35,284 bases of DNA from an uncultured Oscillospiraceae bacterium (GTDB taxonomy: Bacteria > Bacillota > Clostridia > Oscillospirales > Ruminococcaceae), in assembly GCA_949737515.1 (NCBI GenBank), contig CATJCP010000144.1, positions 1 to 35,284 on the forward strand, read 5' to 3'. The translations under genes and the position numbers were made by a program. The notes below the pieces were generated by a model, which did not search any database, was not told where the DNA came from, and was given only the letters and a program-made list of their open reading frames with translations. How positions within the stretch are numbered: the first letter of the stretch is position 1; each line of letters opens with the position of its first letter. Of this stretch, positions 1-9,170 are shown piece after piece.

Positions 1-306
1 CGTGTCGCACACAGAGAGGGCTATCCAGAGATTGGTATGTACTATGAAAAGGCCGCTTATGAAGAGGCAGAGCATGCGGCGAAGTTCGCCGAGCTGTTGG
101 GCGAAGTGGTGACTGATTCCACCAAGAAGAACCTGGAGCTGCGGGTTGCCGCTGAAAACGGGGCCACTGCTGGAAAGGTTGAGATTGCCAAGATGGCAAA
201 GGCCCAGAACCTGGACGCCATCCATGACACCGTCCACGAGATGGCTCGCGACGAAGCCCGCCATGGCAAGGCTTTCAAGGGGCTGCTGGAAAGATATTTT
301 GGCTAA
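1..306 (+). CDS. Reverse rubrerythrin / NADH peroxidase, C-terminal part
   Basis: The reading frame is open from base 1 and the gene starts outside the window, so only about 101 C-terminal residues are seen. They form a ferritin-like four-helix di-iron segment: the EEAEHAAKF motif and a later [12 protein letters not shown] motif are the paired ExxH iron-ligand helices of rubrerythrins. The wording closely matches clostridial reverse rubrerythrins (NADH peroxidases), which have an N-terminal rubredoxin domain and reduce hydrogen peroxide in the cytoplasm of anaerobes. That N-terminal domain cannot be checked here. A hairpin terminator follows 26 bases after the stop, so this is the end of its transcript. 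The rubrerythrin family is certain; the exact subclass is inferred from similarity. Confidence 0.9.
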   Translation, partial: RVAHREGYPEIGMYYEKAAYEEAEHAAKFAELLGEVVTDSTKKNLELRVAAENGATAGKVEIAKMAKAQNLDAIHDTVHEMARDEARHGKAFKGLLERYFG

Positions 307-331
307 TCCTTCTGCAATATACAGGTGTTTT

Positions 332-366
332 GAGAGAGCGGGCAGAAATGTCTGCTCTCTTTTTTA
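332..366 (+). terminator. Intrinsic terminator of the rubrerythrin gene
   Basis: GAGAGAGC...GCAGA pairs with TCTGCTCTC around a short AATG loop, with a small bulge on the 5' side. A run of T follows at once. It lies 26 bases after the stop codon. Confidence 0.75.
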
Positions 367-456
367 TCAGATTTATCAGAAGCCAGTCTCACAGCCATTC
401 CCTTACCTCGATTTTGCTCCACTGCTGATCCTCCGCCATGCGCTGCGCATACCACA

Positions 457-488
457 TTGTATTTTTTAGGGAAATATGCTATTATAAT
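457..488 (+). promoter_or_regulatory. Probable sigma-A promoter for the M20 peptidase
   Basis: TTGTAT (457-462) is followed after 17 bases by TATTAT (480-485), and an overlapping TATAAT sits at 483-488. It lies about 100 bases upstream of the M20 start in an otherwise gene-free stretch. Confidence 0.5.
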
Positions 489-589
489 GACAGCGCATCC
501 CTTTTTAAAACGCAGATTGCCCATCATCCAATGGACGCGGCTATACTGATATAAAACGAATGACTACAAAACACAGGAGGGACTGCAAA

Positions 590-1834
590 ATGGAATACAC
601 TGTTCAGCCAAAGGTAAAGGAGACCATCCAAAAGCTCACCGGCATGAAAGCGGTGCGGGATGCGCTCGGCTTTTTAAAGGAAGACCATGAAAACTCTATC
701 TCCCAGCAGCTGGAGCTGGTCCAGATTCCCGCCCCTACCTTTCACGAGGAAAAAAGGGCCGAATATATGGCGGAGGCCTTCCGCCGGCTTGGCCTGTCCG
801 ATGTACACATCGACGGCACCGGAAATGCCGTGGGCGTCCGTAAAGGCAGCGGGAACGGTCCAAGGGTACTGATTGACGGGCACATGGACACCGTGTATCC
901 CCTGGATACCCCTTTGATCCCCCGTCGGGATGAGGAGTTTATCTACTGCCCTGGCATCACCGACGACACCCGGGCCTGTGCTGCAATGCTCACCCTGATC
1001 CGCGCTCTGAACCACGCTGGGATCCAAACCTCCGGTGATCTGGTCTTTATGGGATCGGTCCGTGAAGAGGGCCGCGGGGCCTTTGGAGGTATGACCGGGT
1101 TTATGAACGAAAATAAGAATATTGATGCGGCAGTTTGTATGGACGGCTGCGGCATTGGCGGGATCATTTACCAGTCCACCGGCTTTAAGACTTTGGAGAT
1201 CACCTTCCATGGTATTGGCGGACACGCCTTTGCGACCTTTGGAGAGGTGGCGAATCCCCTCCATGCCGCGGCCCGCGCAGTGGCAAAGATCGCGGATCTG
1301 AAGGTCCCCACCCAGCCAAAAACGACCTACTGCGTCTCCAACTTCCACGCTGGGAACGACGCGGGGATCCACGCCATTGTCCCCACTGCCTCCATTAAGA
1401 TCAACTACCGTTCCAATGGGCAGAAGGAGCTGGAGGCCCTGGACGCGGAGATCATGCGGTGCATCCGTGAGGCCTGCCAGGAGGAGACGCAGCGGTGGGG
1501 CAAGGATGAGATCACCTTTACCGTTGAGACATATTGCGACGTCCCAGCCGGGACCCTGGGGCAGCACGACCCCATTGTGGAAACTGCCTGGGAGGCCATT
1601 ACCTATTTGGGAAAGGAACCCATGCTGGAGGAGGGCGGCCCCACCAATGCCTCCATTCCCATCAGCAGGGGGATCCCGGCGGTTTGCATTGGCGACGGAG
1701 GTCCCGCTACCTATTACCACAACGCGGCATTGGAGCGGTTCCCGGTAAAGGACACCTGGGAGATGCCTCAGCTGGCGCTGCTGATCGCCCTGTCCGCTGC
1801 AGGGGTGGAAGGGGAAACCAAATCTGTTTTATAG
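590..1834 (+). CDS. M20-family metallohydrolase (YgeY-like)
   Basis: A 414-residue zinc-dependent hydrolase of the M20 peptidase/deacylase family. Visible motifs in order are GHMDT (H98 metal ligand, D100 catalytic), ITDDTRA (bridging Asp near 125), VREEGRG (E159 general base, E160 metal ligand), CMDG (D185 metal ligand) and a C-terminal YYHNAALE that supplies the last His ligand. Between them lies the dimerisation/lid domain. Similarity is closest to YgeY-type hydrolases, annotated as linked to selenium or purine metabolism, but none of the usual partner genes is nearby, so the substrate is unknown. The ATG at 590 is chosen because AGGAGG (575-580) stands 9 bases before it; an in-frame ATG at 560 has no ribosome-binding site. 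Confidence 0.88.
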   Translation: MEYTVQPKVKETIQKLTGMKAVRDALGFLKEDHENSISQQLELVQIPAPTFHEEKRAEYMAEAFRRLGLSDVHIDGTGNAVGVRKGSGNGPRVLIDGHMDTVYPLDTPLIPRRDEEFIYCPGITDDTRACAAMLTLIRALNHAGIQTSGDLVFMGSVREEGRGAFGGMTGFMNENKNIDAAVCMDGCGIGGIIYQSTGFKTLEITFHGIGGHAFATFGEVANPLHAAARAVAKIADLKVPTQPKTTYCVSNFHAGNDAGIHAIVPTASIKINYRSNGQKELEALDAEIMRCIREACQEETQRWGKDEITFTVETYCDVPAGTLGQHDPIVETAWEAITYLGKEPMLEEGGPTNASIPISRGIPAVCIGDGGPATYYHNAALERFPVKDTWEMPQLALLIALSAAGVEGETKSVL

Positions 1835-1924
1835 GCTGGGAAAACAAGGAAACCGTTTTTAACTGTTCGGTATTTGAAAAGCGAGCTGTAAATTGTAAAT
1901 TTCATTCCAATCCCTTCGATGCCC

Positions 1925-1953
1925 TTTACATCTTTTGCGTTGATTGCTATAAT
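1925..1953 (+). promoter_or_regulatory. Sigma-A promoter for the EEP-family gene
   Basis: TTTACA, 17-base spacer, TATAAT: a near-consensus housekeeping promoter. It sits about 120 bases before the start codon at 2076, giving a leader of roughly 110 bases. Confidence 0.75.
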
Positions 1954-1968
1954 AGAATAAAGGCTTAC

Positions 1969-1999
1969 CTCGCCTGCATCGTTGAACGGTGCGGGCGAG
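1969..1999 (+). other. Stable hairpin at the 5' end of a leader RNA
   Basis: CTCGCCTGCA pairs with TGCGGGCGAG with one G-U pair, extended by further pairs around a small loop. It begins about 15 bases after the -10 box. No U-run follows, so it is not an ordinary terminator. A known riboswitch fold was not recognised. Confidence 0.45.
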
Positions 2000-2075
2000 A
2001 GCAGCGTAACGGTACAAATCCCTGTAAAACGGCTGCAGGAGATTCGTATAAACAATTTATTTTGGAGTGATTCCG

Positions 2076-2903
2076 ATGGTTTCTGATGCCGCAGTCATCA
2101 AGGTCGCATCTTTTAATTTAAAGTGCGACGTACATTTTGGTCATAAGCATCGCTGGTGTGACCGCCGTCAGGATGCTGCCCAGTATATCCGCCAGTGCGG
2201 AGCGTCCATTGTAGGGGTGCAGGAGCTCCTCCCCAAGATGAAGGAGGATGTCCAAAGGCTGCTGACCAATTACAGCGTCATTGGCTGGGGAAGGTACCAG
2301 GGGGCGAAGCCCTCCAGCGATGAACACGCGGATATTATTGTCAACAACGACGATATGTCGGTGTCCTTTTATAAGACCTTCTGGCTTTCCAAACACCCGG
2401 AGGAGGGGTGTACCAGGGCGTATTTTTCCATCTTTCCCCGGATCTGTACCGTGGCGGAAATTGTCATGAAGGGATCCAACCGGCGCATACGGGTGTTCAA
2501 TACCCACTTTGACCATGTGTGCGGTCCGGCAAGGGTGCTGGGGGTCCGTATTATTTTGGAGTACATGAGCCGGTTCAACAGCATAGATCCCCTGCCAACC
2601 ATTTTGATGGGGGATATGAACTGTAAGCGGGACAGCCGTCCGATCCGTATTCTGCGGGAGAATCGCCACAGCTTTAAAAACGTCCGTTTAAAGGATGTTT
2701 ACAGCATCCTCCAGGAGGGGCAGCTCAACAATACCTACCACGGCTTTAAGGGAAAACGGAAGCCTGCCAAAAGCCCCATTGACTACATCTTTGTGTCTGA
2801 CGACTTTGAGGTGATGCAGGTGGAGATTGACAGCGGGAAGGTGGAAAACCGCTTTGTTTCAGACCATTATCCCATTCTTGCAACCCTGCGGCTGAAGGAT
2901 TGA
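2076..2903 (+). CDS. Endonuclease/exonuclease/phosphatase family protein
   Basis: A 275-residue protein of the DNase I-like EEP fold, which hydrolyses phosphodiester or phosphomonoester bonds with Mg2+. The motif series is complete: FN (N14), GVQE (E50, metal ligand), FNTHFDH, GDMN, DYIF and the terminal SDHYPI with the catalytic His. There is no signal peptide, so it probably acts in the cytoplasm. The family includes nucleases, lipid phosphatases and sphingomyelinases, and this sequence does not decide among them. The ATG at 2076 has GGAG 8 bases upstream; the GTG at 2067 overlaps that site and is unlikely. It has its own promoter and a long structured leader, and is followed by a YfcE-type phosphodiesterase on the same strand. 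Confidence 0.85.
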   Translation: MVSDAAVIKVASFNLKCDVHFGHKHRWCDRRQDAAQYIRQCGASIVGVQELLPKMKEDVQRLLTNYSVIGWGRYQGAKPSSDEHADIIVNNDDMSVSFYKTFWLSKHPEEGCTRAYFSIFPRICTVAEIVMKGSNRRIRVFNTHFDHVCGPARVLGVRIILEYMSRFNSIDPLPTILMGDMNCKRDSRPIRILRENRHSFKNVRLKDVYSILQEGQLNNTYHGFKGKRKPAKSPIDYIFVSDDFEVMQVEIDSGKVENRFVSDHYPILATLRLKD

Positions 2904-2910
2904 AACGGTA

Positions 2911-2934
2911 AGGGCGGTTCCAAGGGGCCGTCCT
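2911..2934 (+). terminator. Hairpin after the EEP gene, possible weak terminator
   Basis: AGGGCGGTTC pairs with GGGCCGTCCT using several G-U pairs. The T-run after it is poor (CGTTTA), so it may only attenuate transcription into the next gene. Confidence 0.4.
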
Positions 2935-2994
2935 CGTTTATTCATAGCCCCAAAGCCCCAGAGACTGGAAATCAAGAAGAGGAGAGGAAAAGCG

Positions 2995-3540
2995 ATGAAA
3001 TTGATGTTCGCGTCAGATATCCACGGGGTGCTTGCCGGATGTGAGCAGATGCTGGAAGCCTATTGGCGGGAAAAGGCAGAGCGGCTGATCCTGCTGGGGG
3101 ATCTGTTGTACCACGGCCCCCGCAACGGCGTGCCCCAGGGGTATGATCCCATCCGGGTGACGGAGCTGCTCAACAGCGCGAGGGAGGAGCTGCTCTGCGT
3201 GCGGGGCAACTGCGAGGCGGATGTGGACCAGATGGTTTTGTCCTTCCCGGTTTTGTCCGATTCTTTGATGCTGATGGCAGATGGGATAACGTTTTTCTGT
3301 ACCCATGGGCATCTGTATAATCGGGAAAAGCTGCCGCCCCTGAAAAAAGGGGATATATTCCTCTATGGACACACCCATGTTCAGAAGATGGAACGCTGGG
3401 AGGGGGACATCCTGGCAATCAACCCAGGTTCGGTTTCTCTGCCCAAGGAGGGCAACCCACCTACCTATATGGTCTATGAAAGCAGGACTTTTTTCATAAA
3501 GGATATGGATGGAAGGGTAATCCAGTCAGTAAGGGTATAA
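2995..3540 (+). CDS. yfcE: YfcE-type metallophosphodiesterase
   Basis: A 181-residue calcineurin-like phosphoesterase with all metal-binding motifs: ASDIHG, LGDLLYHGPRN, GNCEAD, THGH and GHTH, followed by NPGS. The DLLYHGPRN and NCEADVDQ wording is typical of YfcE, a Mn2+-dependent phosphodiesterase known to act on model phosphodiesters; its physiological substrate is unclear. Length agrees with the family. The start has a GAGGAGAGG ribosome-binding site 6-10 bases upstream. It follows the EEP gene after 91 bases and may share its transcript. A strong hairpin follows the stop. Confidence 0.92.
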   Translation: MKLMFASDIHGVLAGCEQMLEAYWREKAERLILLGDLLYHGPRNGVPQGYDPIRVTELLNSAREELLCVRGNCEADVDQMVLSFPVLSDSLMLMADGITFFCTHGHLYNREKLPPLKKGDIFLYGHTHVQKMERWEGDILAINPGSVSLPKEGNPPTYMVYESRTFFIKDMDGRVIQSVRV

Positions 3541-3565
3541 GGGCGGCGTCTGTACAAAGAATTTT

Positions 3566-3606
3566 AAGGCTGGAGGGCTTTAGGCTGGCCTTCCAGCCTT
3601 GCTGTT
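3566..3606 (+). terminator. Intrinsic terminator after yfcE
   Basis: AAGGCTGGA (3566-3574) pairs with TCCAGCCTT (3592-3600), with further GGC/GCC pairing inside the loop. GCTGTTTT follows. It lies between yfcE and the large DUF4011 gene. Confidence 0.6.
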
Positions 3607-3700
3607 TTAAATTTCCCTTCTGAAAAAGGCCTTTTTTGACAATACAGAAGCAATTTACAGCAGTAATAAAAGATAAAAAAGCCAAAAGGAGGGAACGGCG

Positions 3701-6700
3701 GTGGCGGAGCAGATCAGCATCCAGGCGGAGGTGATGGCGGTTTATCATTGCGCCATGGAGCGGTGCAATATCCCCGCTGTTCGTGAGGTCATCATCCGAA
3801 ATCCGGGAGACGTCCCCCTGGAAAACGCCGTTTTGCAGATTGAATCCAACGCCTCCGCAGTAGAACCCTTCCGGAAGATCCTGCCCTACATTCCACCTCA
3901 TAGAGAGATCGCCGCTGGCGGGATTTCCCTTGCCTTCTGCGGCAGTGCGCTGACAGCGCCAGGCGAGAGGGGGGAACTGTCCCTGCAGTTTACCCTCCGG
4001 TCCGGCGAGGGAAAAATTTTGGCCCAGGACAGCCGGTCTGTTTCCCTTTTGCCTCCTGACCAATGGTGGGGAATAGACCGCTTTCCGGAGCTTTTGGCGG
4101 CCTTTTCCCTACCGGACAGGGCAGAGATAGCCAGCATCGTTAAACGGGCCTCTGTGCTGCTGGAGATTTGGACTAAAAACGCCTCCCTGGATGGATACAG
4201 GAGCGGAATTCCCTGTCGGGTACGCCTCCAGGCGGCAGGGGTGTATGCGGCGATTCAGGAGCGGCAGTTATCTTATCAGCCTATGCCGGCCAGCTTGGCG
4301 GAAGGGGAGCAGGAGCTGCGTTTATGCGAAACAGTTTTGGAGCAGGGACAAGGGTCTTCTCTGGAGTTATCCCTGCTTTATGCAGCCTGTCTGGAGGCTT
4401 TGGGGCTGAATCCGCTGCTGATTTTGAAAAAGGATCACTGCATTGCCGGGGTGTGGCTGGAGGACGCCTCCTTTTCCTGGGCCGCCCTGGACGACGCCAC
4501 CCTCCTTGTCCCCATGCTTCCCGGAGGGGAGGGGCAGGGTAAGATCGCTCCAGTGGAATGCACCGCCTTTGCAGCAGGGAGATCCATTCAGTTTGAAGGG
4601 GCGGAGCATCTGGCGGCGCTGGAATGTACTGGCGGAGAGCCTGTCCAATGGATTATCGATGTCCGCCGGGCTAGGCTCAACGGTATTTTGCCCCTTCCCG
4701 GACAGAAGGATGAGCCAAAAGGTCAGGGCAGCCCTTCCGGCGTCGAAAGGGGAGAGTGTGTCCCTCAAAGGCGTATCCTGTGGGAGCGCGGACTTTTGGA
4801 CCTGGGGCTTTCCAACCCCCTCCTCAATCTCCAGCCTGCCAAAGGCGTTGTCCCGATTCTCGTCCCCTCTTTATGGGAACTGGAACAGGAGCTTTTTCGC
4901 GGGGAGGCGTTTTCCATCCAGCCGCGCCTTTTGGAATGGAGGCCGATGCAGAGGGGATATGATATGGAGTCCTTTCACCTTCCCGGTTCCCACGATGAGC
5001 TGGTCCGGAATGCCTTTGACAGCAGGCGGCTTCCTTCCGCCTTGGGGGAGGAGGAGCTGGCCCAGGCGGCTGCAGGCCTTTTCCGCCGTGCCAAGGCCTC
5101 CTGGGAGGAGCAGGGGACTGCCGATCTGTTCCTGGCCATGGGGCTGCTGCGGTGGTTTGAAAACAGAGGGAGCCAGCAGCCGCGGTATGCCCCTGTCGCG
5201 CTGCTTCCGGTGGAGCTGATCCGCCAAGGCGGCAGTTCCTTTTCCCTGCGGCGGCGGGGCGAGGGGGTTCAGGTCAATGGGGCGCTGTTTGAGATGCTGA
5301 AACGGGATTTTGGCCTTTCCATTGGGGAGACGGGGCTGGAACTCCACAGCCTCTTTGACGCCCTGCGCCGGGAGACGGCGGGGCAGGAGCGATGGGCTGT
5401 GTTGGAGGGCGCTGTGTTGGGGAGCTTTCCCCTTTCCCGGTTCATTTTTTGGGAGGATCTGCGCCAAATTTCCGGGCGGCTGGACGTAAGCCCTGTTGTC
5501 AGGAGTCTTGCGGACGGAAAACCGGTTCCCCAATTTGGGGAAGAGCCAGCAGCAGGGGAAAGACCGGTCTTTCCCCTGCCCTTGGACGCAGACCAGGTTT
5601 CCGCTGTCCAGGCAGCGGAAAGAGGGGAGAGCTTTCTCCTTCAGGCTCCTCCTGGGACTGGGAAGACCCAGACTGCCGCTGCGATCATTGCCAACGCCCT
5701 TGTCTGTGGGAAAACGGTCCTCTTTGCAGCGGAAAGGCCTTCTGCCCTGGATAAGCTGGAACAGAGGCTGGGGCAGGTGGGACTGGGGCGTTTCTGCCGG
5801 AACCTTCTCACTGGCCCAGCCAGAGGGGAGGGCCGAACCGTATCGCAGATGGAACAAGCCGGTCTCAACCCCACCCATATCCGGCAGGAGGAACAAGCCC
5901 TTTCCCCGGAACAGGAGCTGGAACGGTATTCCGGCCTTCTCCACAAAAGGCAGTTTTGCGGGTTGAGCTTATATGAGGTGATCGGAAGGTATGAGGCCAA
6001 TTCCAATGCCGGGGAGGCAGTTGTATTTACAATGGAACAGGCGGCCAATATTGGGGAGGGGATGCTGGAGCGGCAGGAACAGATGGTGCAGCGGCTGATC
6101 GCTGCCGCGTCTGGGGTGGATCATCCCTACCATCACCCTCTTCGGTGGGTCAACGGCTCCCAATATACCCTGCAGCTTCGCGGGCAGATCCAAGAGGTTC
6201 TGGAGGAGTTTTGCCTTGCGGGCCAATCTGTTATGGAGGCCCGCAGGGGGATTGCCGCCGTTCTGGAGCGGGGGTTTCGGGATCTCGAGGAGGACTGGCA
6301 GTGGTTTGCCCAGGCCGCTTGCGCCCTGTCCCTGTGGGGGGATATTCCCACCCCATGGGCAGGAATCGGCCATTTAAGCAGCCTGCTTTCCGCAGTGCGC
6401 CGTTTGGCGGTCCATGGCAAACGGGCACGCCAGATCAAGTCCGAGCTGATGGAACAGTGGGATCCGGCCTTTTTGTCCCAGGACGGGCTGGCCTTGGAGG
6501 CGGACTGGCAGGAGGCCTCCTCAAAATGGATGCTGTCCCGCCTGTGGGAAAAACGGAAGCTGTCCAGACGTCTCCACTCCTTCAGCAGGAAGAATGTGGA
6601 TCCGGAGAGCTTTTCCGCCTCTTTAGCCAAGCTGATCAGTTACCAGGAGGAGCAGATTGGGGAACTCGCCGCCAGGGAGGAATGTGGTGAGATGGCGGAC

Positions 6701-9148
6701 GGCATTTACCAGGGGGATGACACAGACTGGGACAAACTTCTCCGCCAGGCGGACGCTGCGGAGCGAAGCGAGAGGATATTGGAGGAACTCCCCGGGGGGC
6801 AGGAACTGCGGATGAGATTTGCCGCCTCAGCGGAGGCGGTGCGGACCGCCAGATGGTTCTTGACCGCCTGGGAACGGTTCCGGACAGCAGCGGAACGGCT
6901 GGATGGACTGCTGGAGCTCCAGCGCCCAGAGCGGGAGGACTGGATGGCGCAGCAGCTTGCCCGCTGCAGCGAGATCCGGGAGGGAATCGATGGCCTGCGG
7001 GAATGGATGGTGTGGAAGGGCGTCTGCAAGGAGGCTGTTCACATCGGACTGGGGCCAGTGATTGCCGCCTATGAGGGAGGAATGTTCCATAAAGAGGCGG
7101 TTCCCTGTTATCGGAAGGCAGTGTATAGCGCGTTGGCCGGTTATATCATGAAAGAGGAAGAGATGGGCGAATTTTCAGGGGGAGAGCTGGGGGAAAGGCT
7201 GGAACAGCTTCGGCGGTGTGAGAAGCAGCGAATGGCAAAGGACCTTCTCCGGCTCCAGACTCTGGAATGGTCCGGAGAGGGCTGCTGCTGTGTGCTGGCA
7301 ACTCCTCTTTCCGCTGTCCAGCAGCTGGCTTCTGACCGGGACTTCGACCTGGTGCTGCTGGATGGAGCCTCCCAGATCCCCGTCTCCAGGGCAGCCGGAG
7401 TGCTGGCTCGGGGGAAAAGTGTGGTTCTGATGGGGGATCCCAATCGCGGGGGTGGTTTCTCTCCCATATCCGGCGCCGGCGAAGGGGCCGGAGAAAGCGC
7501 CTTTGCGGAATTCCAGAGTCTGGGAATGCCGGTTCTCGCCCTTTCCTGGCACTACCGCAGCTGTCACGAAAATTTGTTTGCCTTTTCCAACCGGGAATTC
7601 TATGGGAACCGGCTTTACACCCTCCCGGCGGTATGCTTCCGGGAATCCAGGATACAGATGCGCCATTTGCAGGGGATATTTGACCGGACGCGTCAGAACC
7701 TTGTGGAGGGGGAGACGGTCATCTCAGAACTTATCCGGCGGCTTCGGGATCCGAAGCTTCGAAGGGAGAGTGTTGGAGTCGTGGCCCTGACCGAGGGCCA
7801 GAGGGATCTGACAGAGATGCTGTTTGCCAGGATCTGCGACAATGAACAGGAGATGAAGTCCTGGGCGTATGACAGGGCAGAGCCGGTCTTTTTTAAAAGC
7901 CTGGAGGACGTCCTGGAAGACGAAAGGGATGTGATCCTCCTCTCCGCCTCCTTTGGCCGGGACCGAGAGGGAAAACCGCCCCGAGGCTTCGGCGCGCTGG
8001 ATCGGGAGGATGGATGGAAGGGGCTCAACAGTGCCGTTGCCCTGGCCAGATCCAGGATAGAGGTGTTCTCCTCCATCCTGCCGGAGGAGATTGACCTGTC
8101 CCGGGTCAGCTCCAGGGGGGCGGCTGCGCTGAAGGGCTTTCTCTCCTACGCCCAAACAGGCGTTTTGCGGGACAGGGCGGAGACCCTTTTTCCGCCAGAG
8201 GAGGACAAGCTCGCAGACAGCATCTGCCGTACGCTGCATAAAGCTGGCTTTTACACCCAGCGGAAAGCGGGCAACTCCCAGTATACTGTGGAGATTGGGG
8301 TGATTGATCCCCGGGACAGAGGGGAATATCTGGCGGGAATTCTGCTGGACAGTCCTGGAATGAACTCCGACTGGACCTGGGAGATCCGTCGGGAGGAGGC
8401 TTTGCAGGGGATGGGCTGGACGCTTTTTCGGGTCTGGAGCATCGACTGGCTGGAAAACTCCAAGGGGGAAACTGAAAAGCTGCTGGCCGGGCTGGACAGG
8501 CTGAAACGGAAATCGGTACCCTCTGAGCCGGAGGGACAGGAGGCCCATTCCCAGCCGGTACCTGAAAAGTCCGGTGTGCGGTTGGAGATCCCTGTTTACT
8601 GTGGAGCTGAGCTGCCTCCCCTGCAGCTGACCCTGGAGGAATACCTTTCCCCCAAACACGAGGAGGAGATTTTGGAGAGGATCCACACAGCCGTCGAGAT
8701 AGAAGCGCCTGTCTCAGAGGCCCTTTTGACCAAAAGGGTTTTGGAGAGCTGTGGGATTTTGCGGGGAAGCGGAAAGGTCCGCACCCGAAATAATGCCCTT
8801 TACCGGAAACTGGGCCTTTCCGTTACCCAGCAGGAGGGAGGGCGTATTCTGTGGCGGGCCGGCCAAATCCCCGATGACTACACTGGGTTCCGCAGAACCG
8901 GCGAGGGGCTTCACAAGCGGGAGGCCAAGGACGTCCCTCAGCAGGAGGCGGCCAACGGCGTCTGCGCTGTCTTGGAGGGGACTGAGGGAATGGACAAGGC
9001 GGAGCTGCTCAAGGAAACGGGAAAAATGCTTGGCTATTCGCGGCTCGGGGTTTCTGTCTTGGCGGCCATGGAAAGAGGGGTAGAATATGCGCAAAGACAG
9101 GGGAGAATCCAAGTTGACAAGGCGGATTTTGTCCAGCTAAAGAAATAA
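3701..9148 (+). CDS. Giant DUF4011 / SF1 helicase / nuclease-like / DUF3320 protein with eroded active sites
   Basis: A 1815-residue protein with the known multidomain order of the DUF4011-DUF3320 family. An Ig-like N-terminus (about 1-120) is followed by a transglutaminase-like fold (about 140-270), DUF4011 (about 355-560), a split SF1 helicase (about 640-1460), a Vsr/MTES_1575-like PD-(D/E)XK fold (about 1495-1610) and DUF3320 (about 1655-1795). Walker A is intact (APPGTGKTQT, K655). Other catalytic positions differ from the family as I know it: S220 stands where the transglutaminase Cys is expected; Walker B reads LLDGAS (G1222 replaces Glu); motif III reads GDPNRGGG (1245-1252, usually GDPKQLPP); motif VI reads ALARSR (1447-1452, usually TRARRR); the nuclease GIECDG is GILLDS (1546-1551). 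The GTG start has AGGAGG 7 bases upstream. The frame is intact over 5.4 kb, so the protein is kept. Relatives are discussed in phage defence; no partner gene is adjacent. Confidence 0.85.
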   Translation: MAEQISIQAEVMAVYHCAMERCNIPAVREVIIRNPGDVPLENAVLQIESNASAVEPFRKILPYIPPHREIAAGGISLAFCGSALTAPGERGELSLQFTLRSGEGKILAQDSRSVSLLPPDQWWGIDRFPELLAAFSLPDRAEIASIVKRASVLLEIWTKNASLDGYRSGIPCRVRLQAAGVYAAIQERQLSYQPMPASLAEGEQELRLCETVLEQGQGSSLELSLLYAACLEALGLNPLLILKKDHCIAGVWLEDASFSWAALDDATLLVPMLPGGEGQGKIAPVECTAFAAGRSIQFEGAEHLAALECTGGEPVQWIIDVRRARLNGILPLPGQKDEPKGQGSPSGVERGECVPQRRILWERGLLDLGLSNPLLNLQPAKGVVPILVPSLWELEQELFRGEAFSIQPRLLEWRPMQRGYDMESFHLPGSHDELVRNAFDSRRLPSALGEEELAQAAAGLFRRAKASWEEQGTADLFLAMGLLRWFENRGSQQPRYAPVALLPVELIRQGGSSFSLRRRGEGVQVNGALFEMLKRDFGLSIGETGLELHSLFDALRRETAGQERWAVLEGAVLGSFPLSRFIFWEDLRQISGRLDVSPVVRSLADGKPVPQFGEEPAAGERPVFPLPLDADQVSAVQAAERGESFLLQAPPGTGKTQTAAAIIANALVCGKTVLFAAERPSALDKLEQRLGQVGLGRFCRNLLTGPARGEGRTVSQMEQAGLNPTHIRQEEQALSPEQELERYSGLLHKRQFCGLSLYEVIGRYEANSNAGEAVVFTMEQAANIGEGMLERQEQMVQRLIAAASGVDHPYHHPLRWVNGSQYTLQLRGQIQEVLEEFCLAGQSVMEARRGIAAVLERGFRDLEEDWQWFAQAACALSLWGDIPTPWAGIGHLSSLLSAVRRLAVHGKRARQIKSELMEQWDPAFLSQDGLALEADWQEASSKWMLSRLWEKRKLSRRLHSFSRKNVDPESFSASLAKLISYQEEQIGELAAREECGEMADGIYQGDDTDWDKLLRQADAAERSERILEELPGGQELRMRFAASAEAVRTARWFLTAWERFRTAAERLDGLLELQRPEREDWMAQQLARCSEIREGIDGLREWMVWKGVCKEAVHIGLGPVIAAYEGGMFHKEAVPCYRKAVYSALAGYIMKEEEMGEFSGGELGERLEQLRRCEKQRMAKDLLRLQTLEWSGEGCCCVLATPLSAVQQLASDRDFDLVLLDGASQIPVSRAAGVLARGKSVVLMGDPNRGGGFSPISGAGEGAGESAFAEFQSLGMPVLALSWHYRSCHENLFAFSNREFYGNRLYTLPAVCFRESRIQMRHLQGIFDRTRQNLVEGETVISELIRRLRDPKLRRESVGVVALTEGQRDLTEMLFARICDNEQEMKSWAYDRAEPVFFKSLEDVLEDERDVILLSASFGRDREGKPPRGFGALDREDGWKGLNSAVALARSRIEVFSSILPEEIDLSRVSSRGAAALKGFLSYAQTGVLRDRAETLFPPEEDKLADSICRTLHKAGFYTQRKAGNSQYTVEIGVIDPRDRGEYLAGILLDSPGMNSDWTWEIRREEALQGMGWTLFRVWSIDWLENSKGETEKLLAGLDRLKRKSVPSEPEGQEAHSQPVPEKSGVRLEIPVYCGAELPPLQLTLEEYLSPKHEEEILERIHTAVEIEAPVSEALLTKRVLESCGILRGSGKVRTRNNALYRKLGLSVTQQEGGRILWRAGQIPDDYTGFRRTGEGLHKREAKDVPQQEAANGVCAVLEGTEGMDKAELLKETGKMLGYSRLGVSVLAAMERGVEYAQRQGRIQVDKADFVQLKK

Positions 9149-9170
9149 TTTCTGCAATGTTATATCCTTG

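Noticed and set aside
674-1720. 348-codon minus-strand reading under the M20 gene
   Set aside because: Exact antisense of a well-supported gene; no ribosome-binding site or domain.
4871-5944. 357-codon minus-strand reading under the giant helicase
   Set aside because: Antisense shadow caused by high GC; the plus-strand protein has clear domains.
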